Of a stretch of 64,000 nucleotides of DNA, positions 50,071 to 63,321 are shown piece after piece (position 1 is the first letter of the stretch; every line of letters begins with the position of its first letter). The position numbers and the translations under genes are program-made. The notes under the pieces are model-generated. The model searched no databases and had not been told where the DNA came from. It worked only from the letters and a program-made list of their open reading frames with translations. Source of the stretch: Sycobia sp. Sy_11 (taxonomy: Eukaryota; Arthropoda; Insecta; Hymenoptera; Epichrysomallidae); assembly GCA_018907035.1 (NCBI GenBank), contig JACCIC010000019.1, forward strand, positions 31,001 through 95,000. The letters run 5' to 3'.

Positions 50071-51773
50071 ATCTTCGAGGGCAAGGTGCACACGAGCTAC
50101 AGCCAGCTACAGCTGCGCGGTGAACCCGATATGTGCGATGTACACGTCCTTGCATGCGCACACACGTATATAGAGAAGTAGATGAGATGCTAGAATACTA
50201 TAGACGCTAATAGAACGCGTTATTAAGCGTTCCCGTCCAACTGCCGTTTGTGCAACCAGTACACGATTAACGGACCCCCTAGTCCCCCTGATGGAAAGTC
50301 GAGCATGAACTTTCTGAACTGCCTGAACTAGATGTCTCGAATTTTTGAACACGCATTTATGAGATTTATGACATTGCTGAACCTGGATGAATCCCCAGGG
50401 TTCATCAGCTTTTCAGGACTAAATGAGTCGCTGAGTAATTCAGCGCCTCTTCTCATTGGCTATTCTTCATAATGATCAAATGCGCATGCGCACAGACTTT
50501 GACTCTTTCTTTCACTTTTATCGGAATCATGGGATTGGCCGAACTGGAGCAGCGTATGAAAAACAGCGCGAAAATTTAGCACAGTTGATCTGGACAACGC
50601 TGAAAACCTGTCCTGAAAACTCGTGATGCTTGAGCGGGTAATGTATCGTAAGAAGTTAATGCGGAGTCTGAGAAAAAGATAAATTTCAGAGTGCATTATG
50701 CAAAAATTTAAAATTCTCTTCATCGAAACTAGATAAATTGAATTGAAGTTTCTAATAAATTTTTTTTAAAAATTAATTTGTTTATCGATATATTTTAAGT
50801 ATTTCTTAGTAAATTTTCTTTAATTTTTAATTCACAAAAGCAGAAGCTCAAAATTAATTTTTTTGCCTGTAAACACACTGGAAGGGTTGATAAACAATAG
50901 GTAAAATTTATAAATTCCGTGTAAACTAACAATTGACTCGGTTGGATATTATTGTTTGCACAGTATTACGACATTCGTATTAATTCTTCATTTAAAATTT
51001 TTAATGTAATTTTCAATATTCTCACACAACAAAGAAATAATAAATAATGAAAGAAAACAATAACAATAGGCTATGCTCTACGAATCGATTCGAATATATT
51101 CGAAAATATTCAAAAAGATATTTTATAATGAATGACGGAGAAAATAAGTTTTTAATGGAAACTAATGTTTTTAATTACAATTACTATAGGTGAACATTGC
51201 GTATTTATAGAAAATATTTATAAAAACTAATTTCTACTGTGTAATTTTTATAATATTATAAAAATAATTTCTGCTGTGCTGTAAATTAATACCCAAAAAT
51301 GAAATATGTTTCCTATAAAATTTCTTAGTGTCAACCGCACCGTGTTAACATAAACACAATGATTGATTATTGTATTTTAATATTTTAATATCAAGAGGTC
51401 GCGGATAAAAAAGATTACTAAGGTTGTGAACTTTTACCATAAGCAAGGTGAATAACATCGCATGTATACTTAAGCATACGAGGTCGTCCAAAAATTCTTC
51501 AATATTTAATTAGTCTATGTGTAAAAACAATAAAAAGTTTAATTTATTTCAATGTTGTTTGCACCGATTCAGATTGCTACTACTTAGTTAAAATGTCTAC
51601 ATTTTATCACTTTTTACTGAAATTAAAAATATTTGTCTATTTTTATTTAATGTACTTAAATTAAAAAATTATTAATATTCGTTAATAAGGAGTCTCTAGT
51701 AAATAACTAAACATTCATCATAGAAAAAGTTCATTTTTAAATATTAAGAATGAATTGCAACTGTCGAATCATT

Positions 51774-51797
51774 AATAACAATAACAATAACAATAAC

Positions 51798-51830
<33 letters not shown>
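51774..51830. repeat. Compound (ATAACA)n / (AAT)n microsatellite
   Basis: Several AATAAC units pass directly into about ten AAT units. Confidence 0.9.
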
Positions 51831-51831
<1 letters not shown>

Positions 51832-53501
51832 TGCAAGTTCGTCGATGAAAAATAAATTATGGAAAAATAAAAATAAATTTAAAAAATTGTATAGAAAATT
51901 CATTAAAACTAATTGTATAGATAAAGAAATTAATTTCATTATACAATTTTAAATATGTATTGCAATTTATTTACTAAATTATGTATAACATTTTATAAAC
52001 AAGTATCAGAATGGGGAAGTCTGGGAAAAAGAGTATTCAATAATTTACTAAATTTTTATGTCAAATATTGTTACTCTCCGTCTCATTTATTAATGTAAAA
52101 TGCATACACATTCGCTCAATTTTCATTATCGTCTGCAACCTCTCTGTTAAATCTGAACCGCGCTATATTGATATTCACAAAAAAGATACTACGCTTCGAT
52201 CGCGCGCGCGCACAAACCTAATAGATATTTTCGAGTTTTGTTGTTGTTGATGTTGTTGTTCTTAATTACACTCAATTCTATAGGTGGATAAAATCTTCAC
52301 GTATGACTTCGAACACCAATAACATGCCGAATGAGCCGAGGAAGTTTGCTTGAATACTTTTTAATTGAAATGTACAAACTACACTTAAAATGTATCAAAC
52401 TCTTAAAATTGACTGTTCTTTTTTTTTACTTATACGTGATTTAATAATTGTTCCATTTATTTATTCTTTATTTTTTTCATGTATTTTAAATGTATTAAAT
52501 GCAGATCTAACAAACTAACGCAGCTCATTTTATCGCAATTTACAAGAAATTCTCACATTTTACAATCAGTCAACTTTTCTTCGTCAATCTTCTTGTGAAT
52601 AATTAATAAATACTTCATTGTTTGCTTATTTATATGTTCAGTACTTTCTTTATGAACATATAGTACGGCTCTTGATATTTATTAAAAAATTGATCTCGCA
52701 TCAACTTAACGAACAAAAGAGCAGATTAAGTTCAAAATTTATTATTTTCATTTATTTTTCACGTATATAATAATATTATTAGGTTTTCAGACAATGCCTC
52801 GCAGTTTCACCTTTTAAATTATTCACTCTAGAACGCAAATGAAATTAAATGTTGCAAATGTTTTTTTTCTCTCTCGCGGCGTTCTGTAATAGATTCTAGT
52901 TGAATGCTTTAAGTATGAATTAATGTAAAATTGACATTCATTTTAAAATACAATATTTGTTTCTTGCAACAAATATTGTACTTATTGTGTTAAATATTTC
53001 AAAATTCGTTGAAAAATTATCGATTTGTAAATCTGATTAAAACATAAAAATATTGTATTTTCATAGATGTAAAAAAAGTAATTTTTTATTTCGTTATATA
53101 CATATAATATTAAGCTTTTATCGATAAAAGCTAAAAGTAATAAATTTTTATAAATAAAAAAATTACATATATAAAAATGATTTATTAGATTTTTATAATA
53201 TATTATCATGTATGAATTTCTTTTTATAAAATTGTATGTGAGCATATTCCTATTTAATAAGATTTATCAGTCATACATCTTTAATCGTTACATAGGAATA
53301 ATAAAAAGCAAAAAATCAATAACAAATAATTATACTTTTAAAAGTACATATTTTTCTTTTTCTATATTAACAAGAACAAATGTTTTAATAAACGACTGAA
53401 AATTATTAATATATAAAATGAAGACTATTTTTATAATTGTTTGAATGATTTATTAATTAAAAAATTTTTAACACAATTTTAAACGGCCTTAGGTAATATA
53501 A

Positions 53502-53575
53502 AACTATATTTGTTAGATAAAAAACGTGTATATATATACACACACACACATGTTCTTTATCTAAAAAATATAGTT
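53502..53575. ncRNA. Candidate pre-miRNA-like or structural hairpin
   Basis: The 27-base left arm AACTATATTTGTTAGATAAA(AAACGTG) and the reverse complement of the right arm agree at about 24 positions. They are separated by a 20-base alternating TA/CA loop. The 74-base total and near-full pairing match the size of an insect pre-miRNA. However, the loop is a microsatellite and the arms are AT-rich, so a small inverted repeat of another origin is as likely. Confidence 0.3.
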
Positions 53576-53580
53576 ACATG

Positions 53581-53583
<3 letters not shown>

Positions 53584-53629
<46 letters not shown>
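53584..53629. repeat. (TA)n microsatellite
   Basis: About 46 bases of alternating TA beginning eight bases after the hairpin at 53502-53575. Confidence 0.95.
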
Positions 53630-53631
<2 letters not shown>

Positions 53632-54351
53632 ACATGTATACACATAATTTTTATACAGTCTGAATATTTTAACTTATACAGCTTATATTGGTTGCAATTA
53701 TAAATATATTTTCCATACATGATCATTTATACAAATCATTTTTACTCGAGACATAAATTAACTGAAAGTATTCAAAAAGCATCTATTATAGCCTTGAACA
53801 TTTCTAATTTATTATTGAGAATAAATGAAATAAGATGATTTATTCATATTATTCTCAAGAATAAATTTAAAACACTTGCATTAAACGTAGTAGTATGATC
53901 TGATATGATGCACATTATGAATTATTTTGTCTTGTATAGTCTAAAGATAAATATATAATAACCTGATAATAACCGAGTGTGTATGGAAAACGTGGACTAC
54001 TAGATTCTTTATCTTAGGTGGGATTCCTTATAATATCGCAATATTATAAATGTAAACGTATGTCGCGTGTTTCATTATTTTCTTTCCTTAAACGTATAAT
54101 GATCAATATACATGTGATATATGATCAATTGTGTTGTGGTTTTTTTTCTACTTGGTTTGCTTTGAAAACCCATCATTATGACCATTATACATATGCTGCT
54201 CCTTTGCTGAACTTTTTCTCTCTCTTAAAACAAAATATAAAACAATGCAATTATATATAGATAATTTTTCCTTTATTGAAAAAAATCACAAAAAAATATT
54301 TTAAAACAAAACTTGCTCAAGCATCGAATATTTATCATCAGAAATTTATAC

Positions 54352-54356
<5 letters not shown>

Positions 54357-54419
<63 letters not shown>
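54357..54419. repeat. (TA)n microsatellite
   Basis: About 63 bases of alternating TA. Confidence 0.95.
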
Positions 54420-54423
<4 letters not shown>

Positions 54424-56831
54424 GTCTGTACGGTAATACGTGCGTACATAGCTTGGTGCGCAATGAGAGATCTTCGAAGCAGTCCATAATACTACAACTG
54501 CACTTGTATATATATGTCGGTGTGTGTCCGAATACACAAACGAGTATTATAAACAGATTTTCTTCTTCGTATTTAATACAAGTATAAATATTGACGACTT
54601 ACAAAGTCTAATATAATTAGTTAATCGCTAAATATGCAATCGCTTTTCCTATTAGAATATAGTACGATTTGACTCGATTCGATTTCGGGCAGGTCGCGGG
54701 GCTGGGCGTGTACAGGGTAGATCGATTTCTTATACCGTTATTCTTCAGAAATATAATTTTAATGGATAAAAAAAAATGATTGGAGGCATCAGCTAATGTC
54801 AATAAATTGATTTCTGTAAATACAGATTGATGTCTGTAAAAATCGAGCATTGACTACATTGTTGTACTCGTGATTTTTTATTTTTAAGTTTTCGTAACGA
54901 GTAAAACAATCGAATCACATATATCGTTGTGGAAGAAACTTCGAGAGATTCTATAAAATCTTTCGGTGGTTCGAAATTTGCACTTAATTTCTACTAATTC
55001 AATATTGAGCTTTTCACTTATATTATTTTATAATAAATTTGTACATCAAGCAATTTTTATTTGAGCTTATTTTCACATTTTTATTCTAATAATTTTTACA
55101 AGATTCAATAATTGAATACTTAAATAATTTAGAACAAATTAATAACTAAAATATATGAAATTAATGATTTAAATACAAATATAACAATAACTGCTTATAT
55201 TATGCTTTGCATAATATGTTTTTTAGCAAATAATAGTAAGCTACATTCACTGAAAAATTCATAACTTAGTTTCAATATCTACAATTTAAATCTTTTTTTT
55301 GAATTTTACCAATGATTTAATGTAATTGATGTAAAATAAAAAGCAACAATCAAAAACATTTCTATTTAAAAACTAAAATGATACAAAATACCATTTAAAG
55401 CGCGAATAAATAAAAAATCTTATATTTGAATCAATGAATAGTAATTTTGATTTAAAGATAAAAGTAGGATTTATTTAAATTTTGTGTTTCGAAAATCGAA
55501 ATCAACAATCGATAGAATCGACCTTAATCGAAAGACTAGAGCAAAAACGTACATTTGCTCATACCTATACACTTCTAAATATCTCGTGTACACGTAAGGT
55601 TTAAATTGCGCGAAGCTCGTTTGTACTCTAAATGAGAGAATCTGTTATTATTTGAGTACGCACTATATCGCGTGAAGTCTTAGTCATCAATAAACAGGCA
55701 CTTCACCAGATTCCTGTATTATAAAACGCTTTTCTCAGTCACGGTTATTGCCTTATACGATTATTATATCTGCATCTGTATTATTAAAGACGCCGATATA
55801 TTTAAAATAAAATTTGAAAATTTAATTTTTTTTACTTTTCAATGGTACACGCTTTCTCTCGAAGCTTCATTCCTATTTGCATTGAGCCGATTATTCCACG
55901 GTCCGATAAACGCTACAGGATTCATTATCGCTAATGCGATAAGGGTGCAAACTCTTCAGCCTATTTTTGCAAAATAATTAGAGCAGCTCTCCGCAAAATG
56001 TTTAAACTATGCTTTTTTAACGAACTCCTAAATAATAGGAAACTATCACACTCTAATAAATATTATTTAAACTTATGTCTAAATAATTTAATCGTATAAA
56101 TTCTTAATTAATTTGAGCAGCCTGTTTAATAAATTGAATTGCCCAATTCTCTGAGAGTAACATTTTATTTTAGTTATTTGTTTAATTATTAAATATTGAA
56201 ATGGAATTTTCATGTAATTGATGGCGTAAATTTAGAAGAATTACCGTGAGCATTTTTCAATGACTAGGTTCACTAACGGTTATAACTTTATTAAAATAAT
56301 AGAATATCTGTCTTATTATAAGAATATACGCGAGAATAATTGTATTTTAATATTTAACTTTCTATTTCGATTAGTATCAAAATCCATGGTGGCACGCTGA
56401 AGGCTAATATTATAACCTGACAGTTACATTGTATAAATATATACATGTTCTGTATAATGAAATTATTTTCCAAGAGGATTAAGGAATTGAAATTTAAGTC
56501 TCACACTATTTTTTTCTTTTCAAGTATTATAATTTTCTAATAAATTATGTTAAAGTATTCACTTGATTTTTCTCAAGCAATAATATTCTATTACTCTAAT
56601 GATCTTCTAATCATAATGATACTTATTGAAAAATACACAGGGTAACTATGTCGTATATACGTTATCAACTACGTGACATCGATTCAAAAGAGCGTTTTGT
56701 CGAAAAAAGAAAATAAATGAATAAATATAGAATCTTGAAAATAATGCGGTAAATAAAGTTTGTTACTTTATCATAAACTATTATTGAAAAATAAAATTAA
56801 AGATAGTGGTAGTTTCCTATTCTGCAATACA

Positions 56832-56833
<2 letters not shown>

Positions 56834-56892
<59 letters not shown>
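56834..56892. repeat. (TA)n microsatellite
   Basis: About 59 bases of alternating TA. Confidence 0.95.
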
Positions 56893-56896
<4 letters not shown>

Positions 56897-57938
56897 TTAC
56901 AACGTTTTATAATAATTGCTCGCATGATATTCTGTTTTATAATATTAATTAATGTATTATTATTTATAATTATTATTATATTTCTTTTATACGAACCGCT
57001 GGAAAAACATTTGTGTTCGGCTCAAGTTCGAACTCGTACCTAGCGTAACGACGTAGCACCTAGGGTTTTTGTACTTTTTTGTAATAATTCGCGTATTATT
57101 CTTATCATTACTTTTTTTAACGTAGTAATTATCATAAATTTATGACGAGAGAAGAATGTTTATATACAATAATGCAATCATGATTTATTTCACATTTTTA
57201 ACTTGTAAAACAGCCCGAGTCTTAAATCAAAATCTACATTTTGCTATCGAAATTCCAATTATTTATAATTTCTAAAAGAAATTCTAAGATAACGAGCCTC
57301 CACTATTTATATAAGTCTAAAATGGACTTGAATTGAACTTATTTAACTGCGCTCTATAAGAAGTGCCGTAGATAATATTTGCGATTAATAAAATTACTTT
57401 CGCATAAAATAATCTAAAATTAAATTAAAATTAAATTAATTCTTTCTTTCTCACACTTGCACAATTTTTTACACGAAGCAGGACCTTTGTCTAAAATTCA
57501 TTTATGCCTTTCTTATTAAGTATAACAGCTCAAAGTCTACATTTAATAATAATGTACATTTTGAAATTTCTTTTAACAAGCCTAAAGTTCGTAACGAAAT
57601 TTTGAAAATCGCTTTACAAAACTTAAAAAAACAAATTAGACTCGAACTCTTTCACCTGAGAAATCCCTTATATATTTGGGACAAATTTTTTACATATAAA
57701 TAACTATATGAAAATAAAACTTCTTTTGCCCCCCCTAACTGAGTAGCTGAAAACTTCGGGGCTGCCAGTAATTCGCGTTTTTATTTATTTATTTTTTTCA
57801 TCGTCCCCCTCTCATCTTCGCAGTGACAGAGCATTCTCTCATTCGACAGCGTCGATGCATGGAAAAATCGTCGCTCACGACTTTTCCGCGGGCGACCCCC
57901 TCCCCTCTCCCCACTCGTATTACCGACACGCCGATCCC

Positions 57939-57984
57939 TTAGACTACATCTCCGATACCGCAGGTTTCGCCCGATTCTGGATCG

Positions 57985-58026
<42 letters not shown>

Positions 58027-60609
58027 TGCTGCCTCGGACTTGCGTCGCCGTTGTTGCCGTTTTCGGGGCTACGGGCGCTGGCCTCGGCGGCGGCGGAGGA
58101 GGTAGAGGAGGAGGAGGAGGAGGAGGAGGCGGCGGCGGCGGCGGCGGCGGCGATCTCCTGCCGCGGACTCGGCGCGCCGGCGCTGCTCTCGGTCGGCGAT
58201 AGTTCGGATTGCGGTGGCTGCTGCTGCTGCTGGCGCTGCTCCATCTCCTTCTTCTCCTCGATGAACCTCGCCCTCTCCTGGCGCAGCGCTTCCACCTCCT
58301 TGATCAGGTTACGGGCGAGGGCAACGACGTCCTGCGGCACGTTCAGGGCCAGGAGCCGGCGCTCGAGGTCGTGCTCGGACTCCGGCTCGTCGGCGGGCGG
58401 GCCCCCCGCGGGCGACGGCTCGCTCGTTTCGGGCGAGGAGGACGAGCCGGCCGCGACGAGCTGCTCGGCGGCTTGCGCCGCGTCCGCCGTTGAGGCCGAC
58501 GGTGGGTCGGGCGACGGTACGGACGGTGCGCGCGGCGACGCTATGACCGCCGTCGGTGAGGCCGTTTTCGTCTTCTCTTCCTCCAGCATAGCCTGTATGG
58601 ATGAAAATAAAGAGCTGCTTTATTAAAGGCAATATACGGTTGAATCTATGATTTGTAATATGCAATAATGTAATAATGTATATTGTATTGATAGTTTCTG
58701 ACTATTATTAAACGATTGATTTACTCCATGTAATTTTAGAATTTTTTCCCGCGAAAATGAACAAAAAATGGACAAACATCCTCAAAACTTGTGAGCAATT
58801 ACGATAAAATAAGAGAATTCTCCACTAGGCAGCATTACGTGCGAGAATCTATTACGAGATTATGGTAAACAAAGGAGTGCCTTGATCACCCGAAGAAGGC
58901 CTGAGCAGAGAAGCCGGTTCTGATAAGTTTCGTATTCAAAAGTTTTATAAAGTAGTACGAATATTTTTACCAAAACATTGTGCTAAGGTGCTTGTGCTTT
59001 TTTAAATAGAAATGGCAGCTCTATCAGATACTAAAAACTACTTACGAAGTTCTACTTCATAATGAAATTTGGAAAAAGCGTTTATTGCATTCTTTAAGAG
59101 AGAGAAAATAATAAGCTACATAATTATTGTTGATCATTTAATTTTTTATGCCAATGCTGTATACAATTAAAATGAATTTGATTAATTTATGCTTTATTTA
59201 TTTCTATTATAATGATAATATTATAAAATGTATCATTATTTATTTATCTGATTTTTTCGATATTATTATATAATAATATAAAATGGTTTGTTATTATACA
59301 ATTTAGATGTAACGCAGAAGAATAATTGAATTCCTTCACATAATGAAAAAGCAATGATCCATTGACTTCCATATAGAAAAAAAATTTCATTTATATAATT
59401 TTCGATCTTGCGAATGCAACTGGCAATATACATTTGGATGATTGTAAAAACTTTAAGCGATGAATATTAAAATAATCTCAGAATTCATACAGTAGTATTT
59501 ACCTATAAAAAGAATAACCATTGTTCCAATGAACAATTTTTTTTATCGTTAAAGTATATCTTTTTAAATCTAATTGAAAACGTTTTTTCCTCTGTAAAAT
59601 GAGTATAAGCAATTGAATGGGATTCTGATTTTTGAAATTTTGTCAGGAGCAACAATAAACAAAAAAAAAAGAAGAAAAAAGTACTGAACTTAAATGTGAC
59701 AATTTAATTATACACTTCGTTGTCATTGAACTTATAATTTTAAGACATGCTCAATATGTATGATTTACATTATAATAAAAAAAATGTAATTTCAAAATGC
59801 TGAAGGCAAATAGTTGAGCTTTGTAGTTTAATTTTTATGGAAATCAGAGAAAAAGTATTAACTGATAGTTTTAAAAACATCTGAAATTAGTTTTGTATTT
59901 AAAAAAAACGTTAGAATATTCCCAACGTTAGTTTTTATGGTACCTGACAGAATGTCGTTGAGTTTTTTTTCTATATACTACTGTTCATTAAAAAACGATA
60001 TAATTTCAAAATGTGAGGTGTCTACGGGCCCCTTGAATTGAAAAATCAGATGTTCCTTTGGCACATTTAAATTATGATAGAAAAGTGGACTTGAAAATAC
60101 CAGAGGATCTTTTGTTATTATATGAGAAAACATTACCCAAATACTTTCAAAATTATTTATTCCAAGATTATTATAACACGGAAGTAAGCACCTAAAAAAA
60201 TATGGCATTATAATCATGGTCGTGAGTAAAATAAAAAAATCATTTATATTAAAGGCAAAAATTCTGCTTATTGATTGAAAAGAAGAGTCTTACTGCTTAC
60301 TATTTTTTTTTTGAATAAATATGTTTAATGCTAATTTGTATTGATTTGATAGGAAAAACAACTTTTAAGAAGAAAAAAAACAATTAAATACTGTATTTGT
60401 AAAGCTAAAATTCAAGCTTTTAAAAGACATGAAAACCTCTGCGACTTTCTAACAATTTAAATCTATTAATTTGAAGAAAAAAATTTAATCAAGAGTGTGC
60501 TTTAAAAAAAGTAAAATAAAAAGATCAATTTTGCCAGGACCCAAAAGTCAAAAGTTCTCCTAGATTTTCTCGTATATTCGAAATATTTTATCACACATTG
60601 TTGTTGTTG

Positions 60610-60640
<31 letters not shown>

Positions 60641-61209
60641 CCCCCCTCACCTCGTCCTCGCGCTGCTCGACCCGCGCCTCGGGGCAGGGCGACTGGGGCT
60701 TCTCGATCTTAATGCTGACGACCGCCTCCGTCGCGGCGGCCCCGTCGTCCCGCGTCCTCTCGCCCCCCGCGCACGGCTGCTGCTGCTGCTGCTGCTGCGT
60801 CCTCGCCATCCCCCCCGTCGTCCACTGGCCGGCGGCGTCGCCATTCGCGTGCTGCTGCTGCTGCTGCTGCTCCTGCTGGCGGTGTCGGCGCTGCGGCGGC
60901 AGCAGGGCCGCGGTGGGCCCGGGCACGGCCGCCACGGCCGCCGTCGCCACGCCCGCGGCGGTGGCGCTGCTCGGCGAGGGGTTCGCTGCCGCGACGGCCG
61001 CCGGCGCCGTGGGCGCCGGTGGCATCGACGACGTGGCGGCGGCGGCGGCGGCGGCGGTGGTGGTAGTGGTGGTGGCCGGTATCGGCGCCAGGGCGACGTT
61101 CGGCTGGAAGTGGGGCTCGAAGCGCTCGCAGTCGGACATGGGCACTACGCGCTCGGGGTGCTGAAGCACCGGCGGCCCGCGGCTGAGGTAGGCGGGCACG
61201 AGCGGCGAA
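57939..61209 (-). CDS. Ski/Sno-type transcriptional co-regulator, two consecutive exons (partial gene, probably snoo)
   Basis: Two minus-strand exons join in phase 0: 61209-60651 and 58592-57939. The first begins SPLVPAYLSRGPPVLQHPER and continues VVPMSDCERFEPHFQ to PNVALAP. The PNVALAP motif after a short SP..PA segment is what I recall from the middle of c-Ski, where it follows the Ski/Sno and Smad4-binding domains. The exon then has Thr, Ala and Gln runs and a SUMO-site-like SIKIEKP. The second exon has a predicted helix, DLERRLLALNVPQDVVALA followed by RNLIKEVEALRQERARFIE, which could be a coiled coil, then Ala, Ser and Gln runs, and a stop at 57939-57941. The family represses TGF-beta/BMP signalling through Smads. 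The conserved N-terminal domain is not here and would lie beyond 64000. A fuss/CORL-type relative is the alternative, and the second exon may have other splice ends. Confidence 0.55.
57986..58024 (-). repeat. CAG/CTG triplet array encoding polyglutamine
   Basis: Thirteen near-perfect CTG units on the plus strand encode a Gln run close to the C-terminus of the Ski/Sno-like protein. Pure triplet runs of this kind usually vary in length between individuals. Confidence 0.85.
58593..60650 (-). other. Intron of the Ski/Sno-like gene
   Basis: AT-rich, 2.06 kb, with donor gtgagg at 60650 and acceptor catacag at 58593. No exon or RNA gene was recognised inside. An (AAT)n/(AAC)n run lies immediately after the donor (60599-60640). 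Confidence 0.6.
60599..60640. repeat. (AAT)n/(AAC)n microsatellite just after a 5' splice site
   Basis: On the minus strand the exon ends GAG, then gtgagggggg and ATAATAAT... AACAACAAC. If the intron were retained, this would add a long asparagine run. Confidence 0.85.
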
Positions 61210-62383
61210 CTGTAAATGGGATAATGGGCCGTGGATCAGAATTATTGGGTTAAATATGTATATATGTATAGGAATTTTAATTTAAAGGATATAATATGAA
61301 AAAAAAACAGCATTAAAAAAAAGTAATTATAATGAAAGATCAAAAACAAAAAAACATTTTAGAAGTAAAAATTTTTTTTCCAAGCTTCGTCGATCCAAGT
61401 AAACAACAAACTGAACTATTACTTTGAAGCTCGGATATCTTAAAATGTTCGCTTTGAACTACCGCATGATGAGGAATACATTGATACTGTCAATATTTTG
61501 ACGATCGCAAAGTGGCCCGTTTACAATTATAAAATTGTCACTTTCAAATGGTGTTTAAAATATCATTGACAATTGAACGAAACCACCCTAAATACAAAAA
61601 CAATTGAATTTAAAAACAATACTAAACTACCTCGAAGCGAGTTAAAGAATAGAAAAGTTCTAAAACCGGAAATTCAATACACAGTTAAGTGTAGTAAAAA
61701 AATGTTTATTATGTAAAATTATGAATAATTAATATTACTAACTCAGTCAAAAACCAGAATTTCACAGTCGAAAATAGCTGCTAGTAGGTACCTTGTCAGA
61801 CCGACAATAGAAACAAAACTGTCATAATGTATAGAGGGGCCAGTGAAGTAATAACAAATTCAATATGAAGATGTCTGCGTGTGTACACATGCACGTGTAT
61901 GAGATACATATTAATTGAAGAAAGTATAAAGTTACAATTTGTAAACAAATGTCTTTCTATTGGCATTATTGTCCTTCGATTATATCTATATTCCTAATCT
62001 TTCTCGAAATTCACGATTGATCTTAAATTTTGCAAAATCAAGAATTTTATTATCACCATAAGCCAAACTCATGTTTCCGCTTGCGATTATGATCATTGAC
62101 AAAATATCTCATCAACGTTCTTTACTGATTTTTTCCTATTCTTCGATAATTTTCATTAAATAATCCGCTTGCCGCACTGATATAAACATTTGTTAATTTG
62201 TGAACAACGCCGCTTCTTTCAATTGTTTAAAAGCATCTGCATTGGCTTAAGATATGGCGAACATTTAAAAAGTTTGAAGAAAATTTACTTTCGTGCAAAA
62301 CGATGCAATCGAAAAAGTTAAAAAAATATAAAATTAAAATATTAAAAAAAAAAGATTTTTTTCTAAAATGTTTAATTTTTCAA

Positions 62384-62385
<2 letters not shown>

Positions 62386-62427
<42 letters not shown>
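62386..62427. repeat. (TA)n microsatellite
   Basis: About 42 bases of alternating TA. Confidence 0.95.
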
Positions 62428-62431
<4 letters not shown>

Positions 62432-62612
62432 CATTTTCCAACATTAGAAACTATAAATTTATCAACCAGGCCGAGCTTATAACCGTTCCAGAAGTGCTTG
62501 TCGCTCACCTCACTATATATTATATATCCGCGCATAGGATTGCCAATTCAACAGTTTACATTCCACACCGCACGCACCAACTTATCAATCCGGGCTAATT
62601 TACGAAGGCCAG

Positions 62613-62613
<1 letters not shown>

Positions 62614-62665
<52 letters not shown>
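62614..62665. repeat. (TA)n microsatellite
   Basis: About 52 bases of alternating TA. Confidence 0.95.
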
Positions 62666-62667
<2 letters not shown>

Positions 62668-62916
62668 GTGCAACAAGCAAGAGGAACCCGAGAGGGAGGG
62701 GAGGCGCGAGGGGCAGCCATTTACCCGCAACAATGTCCGCCACCATCAAAATCTGATCCCTTGCCCCCCCTCCCCACCGGACCCCGTCCTCGGCCTTCAC
62801 CACCCCCTCTCTCTTTCACTCTGTCTCTCTCACCCACACACGCATGTTGGCACGCACGCGCATGCACACGTCGTTGCACCCACGCGCACTTCAAACGTCA
62901 AACGATCCCGCGCTTC

Positions 62917-63031
<115 letters not shown>

Positions 63032-63321
63032 TCTGCCTATGTATGCGCAATGGCTGTGGCGCGACGCAGCAGAGCGCAAGGCCTGCAGCTCTGCGCGGTA
63101 TTTTTTTTTTCTTTCTACGAGGAGGACGGGGAGAGGAGAGGCCAACGACGAAAAACAGCCGTTCGCATCGAGCTCTCCAGAATTTTTACCCAACTTTTTC
63201 ATGCTCACTCTTTTGTACACCAGAAACTTGCGAATAAATCACAAAGATTTTTCTATATATATATATATATATATAAATGAAAGCTTCTGTCTATAGTCAA
63301 TATAACATTCTAGAACACTGC

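Larger units (their letters stand above)
49980..57938. other. Intergenic region upstream of SPT6, mostly AT-rich desert
   Basis: The first 700 bases (to about 50700) are GC-richer and hold the SPT6 5'UTR and promoter, with a perfect hairpin at 50049-50070 and a possible plus-strand exon at 50013-50112. From 50700 to 57800 the DNA is AT-rich, with an ATAACA/AAT microsatellite at 51774-51830, (TA)n arrays at 53584-53629, 54357-54419 and 56834-56892, and a long hairpin at 53502-53575. No gene was recognised. Confidence 0.55.

Noticed and set aside
53505..53580. Calling the 53502-53575 hairpin a microRNA gene outright
   Set aside because: No known mature miRNA sequence recognised and the loop is a microsatellite, so it is kept only as a candidate.
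58051..58626. Plus-strand frames over the Ski/Sno-like exons (Leu-, Cys- and Gly-rich)
   Set aside because: These are antisense shadows of CAG and GCC/GCG triplet repeats. The minus strand has the splice sites and the conserved blocks.
60598..61253. Plus-strand Leu/Cys/Ala/Val-rich frames
   Set aside because: Mirror images of the Gln, Ala and Thr runs of the minus-strand exon.
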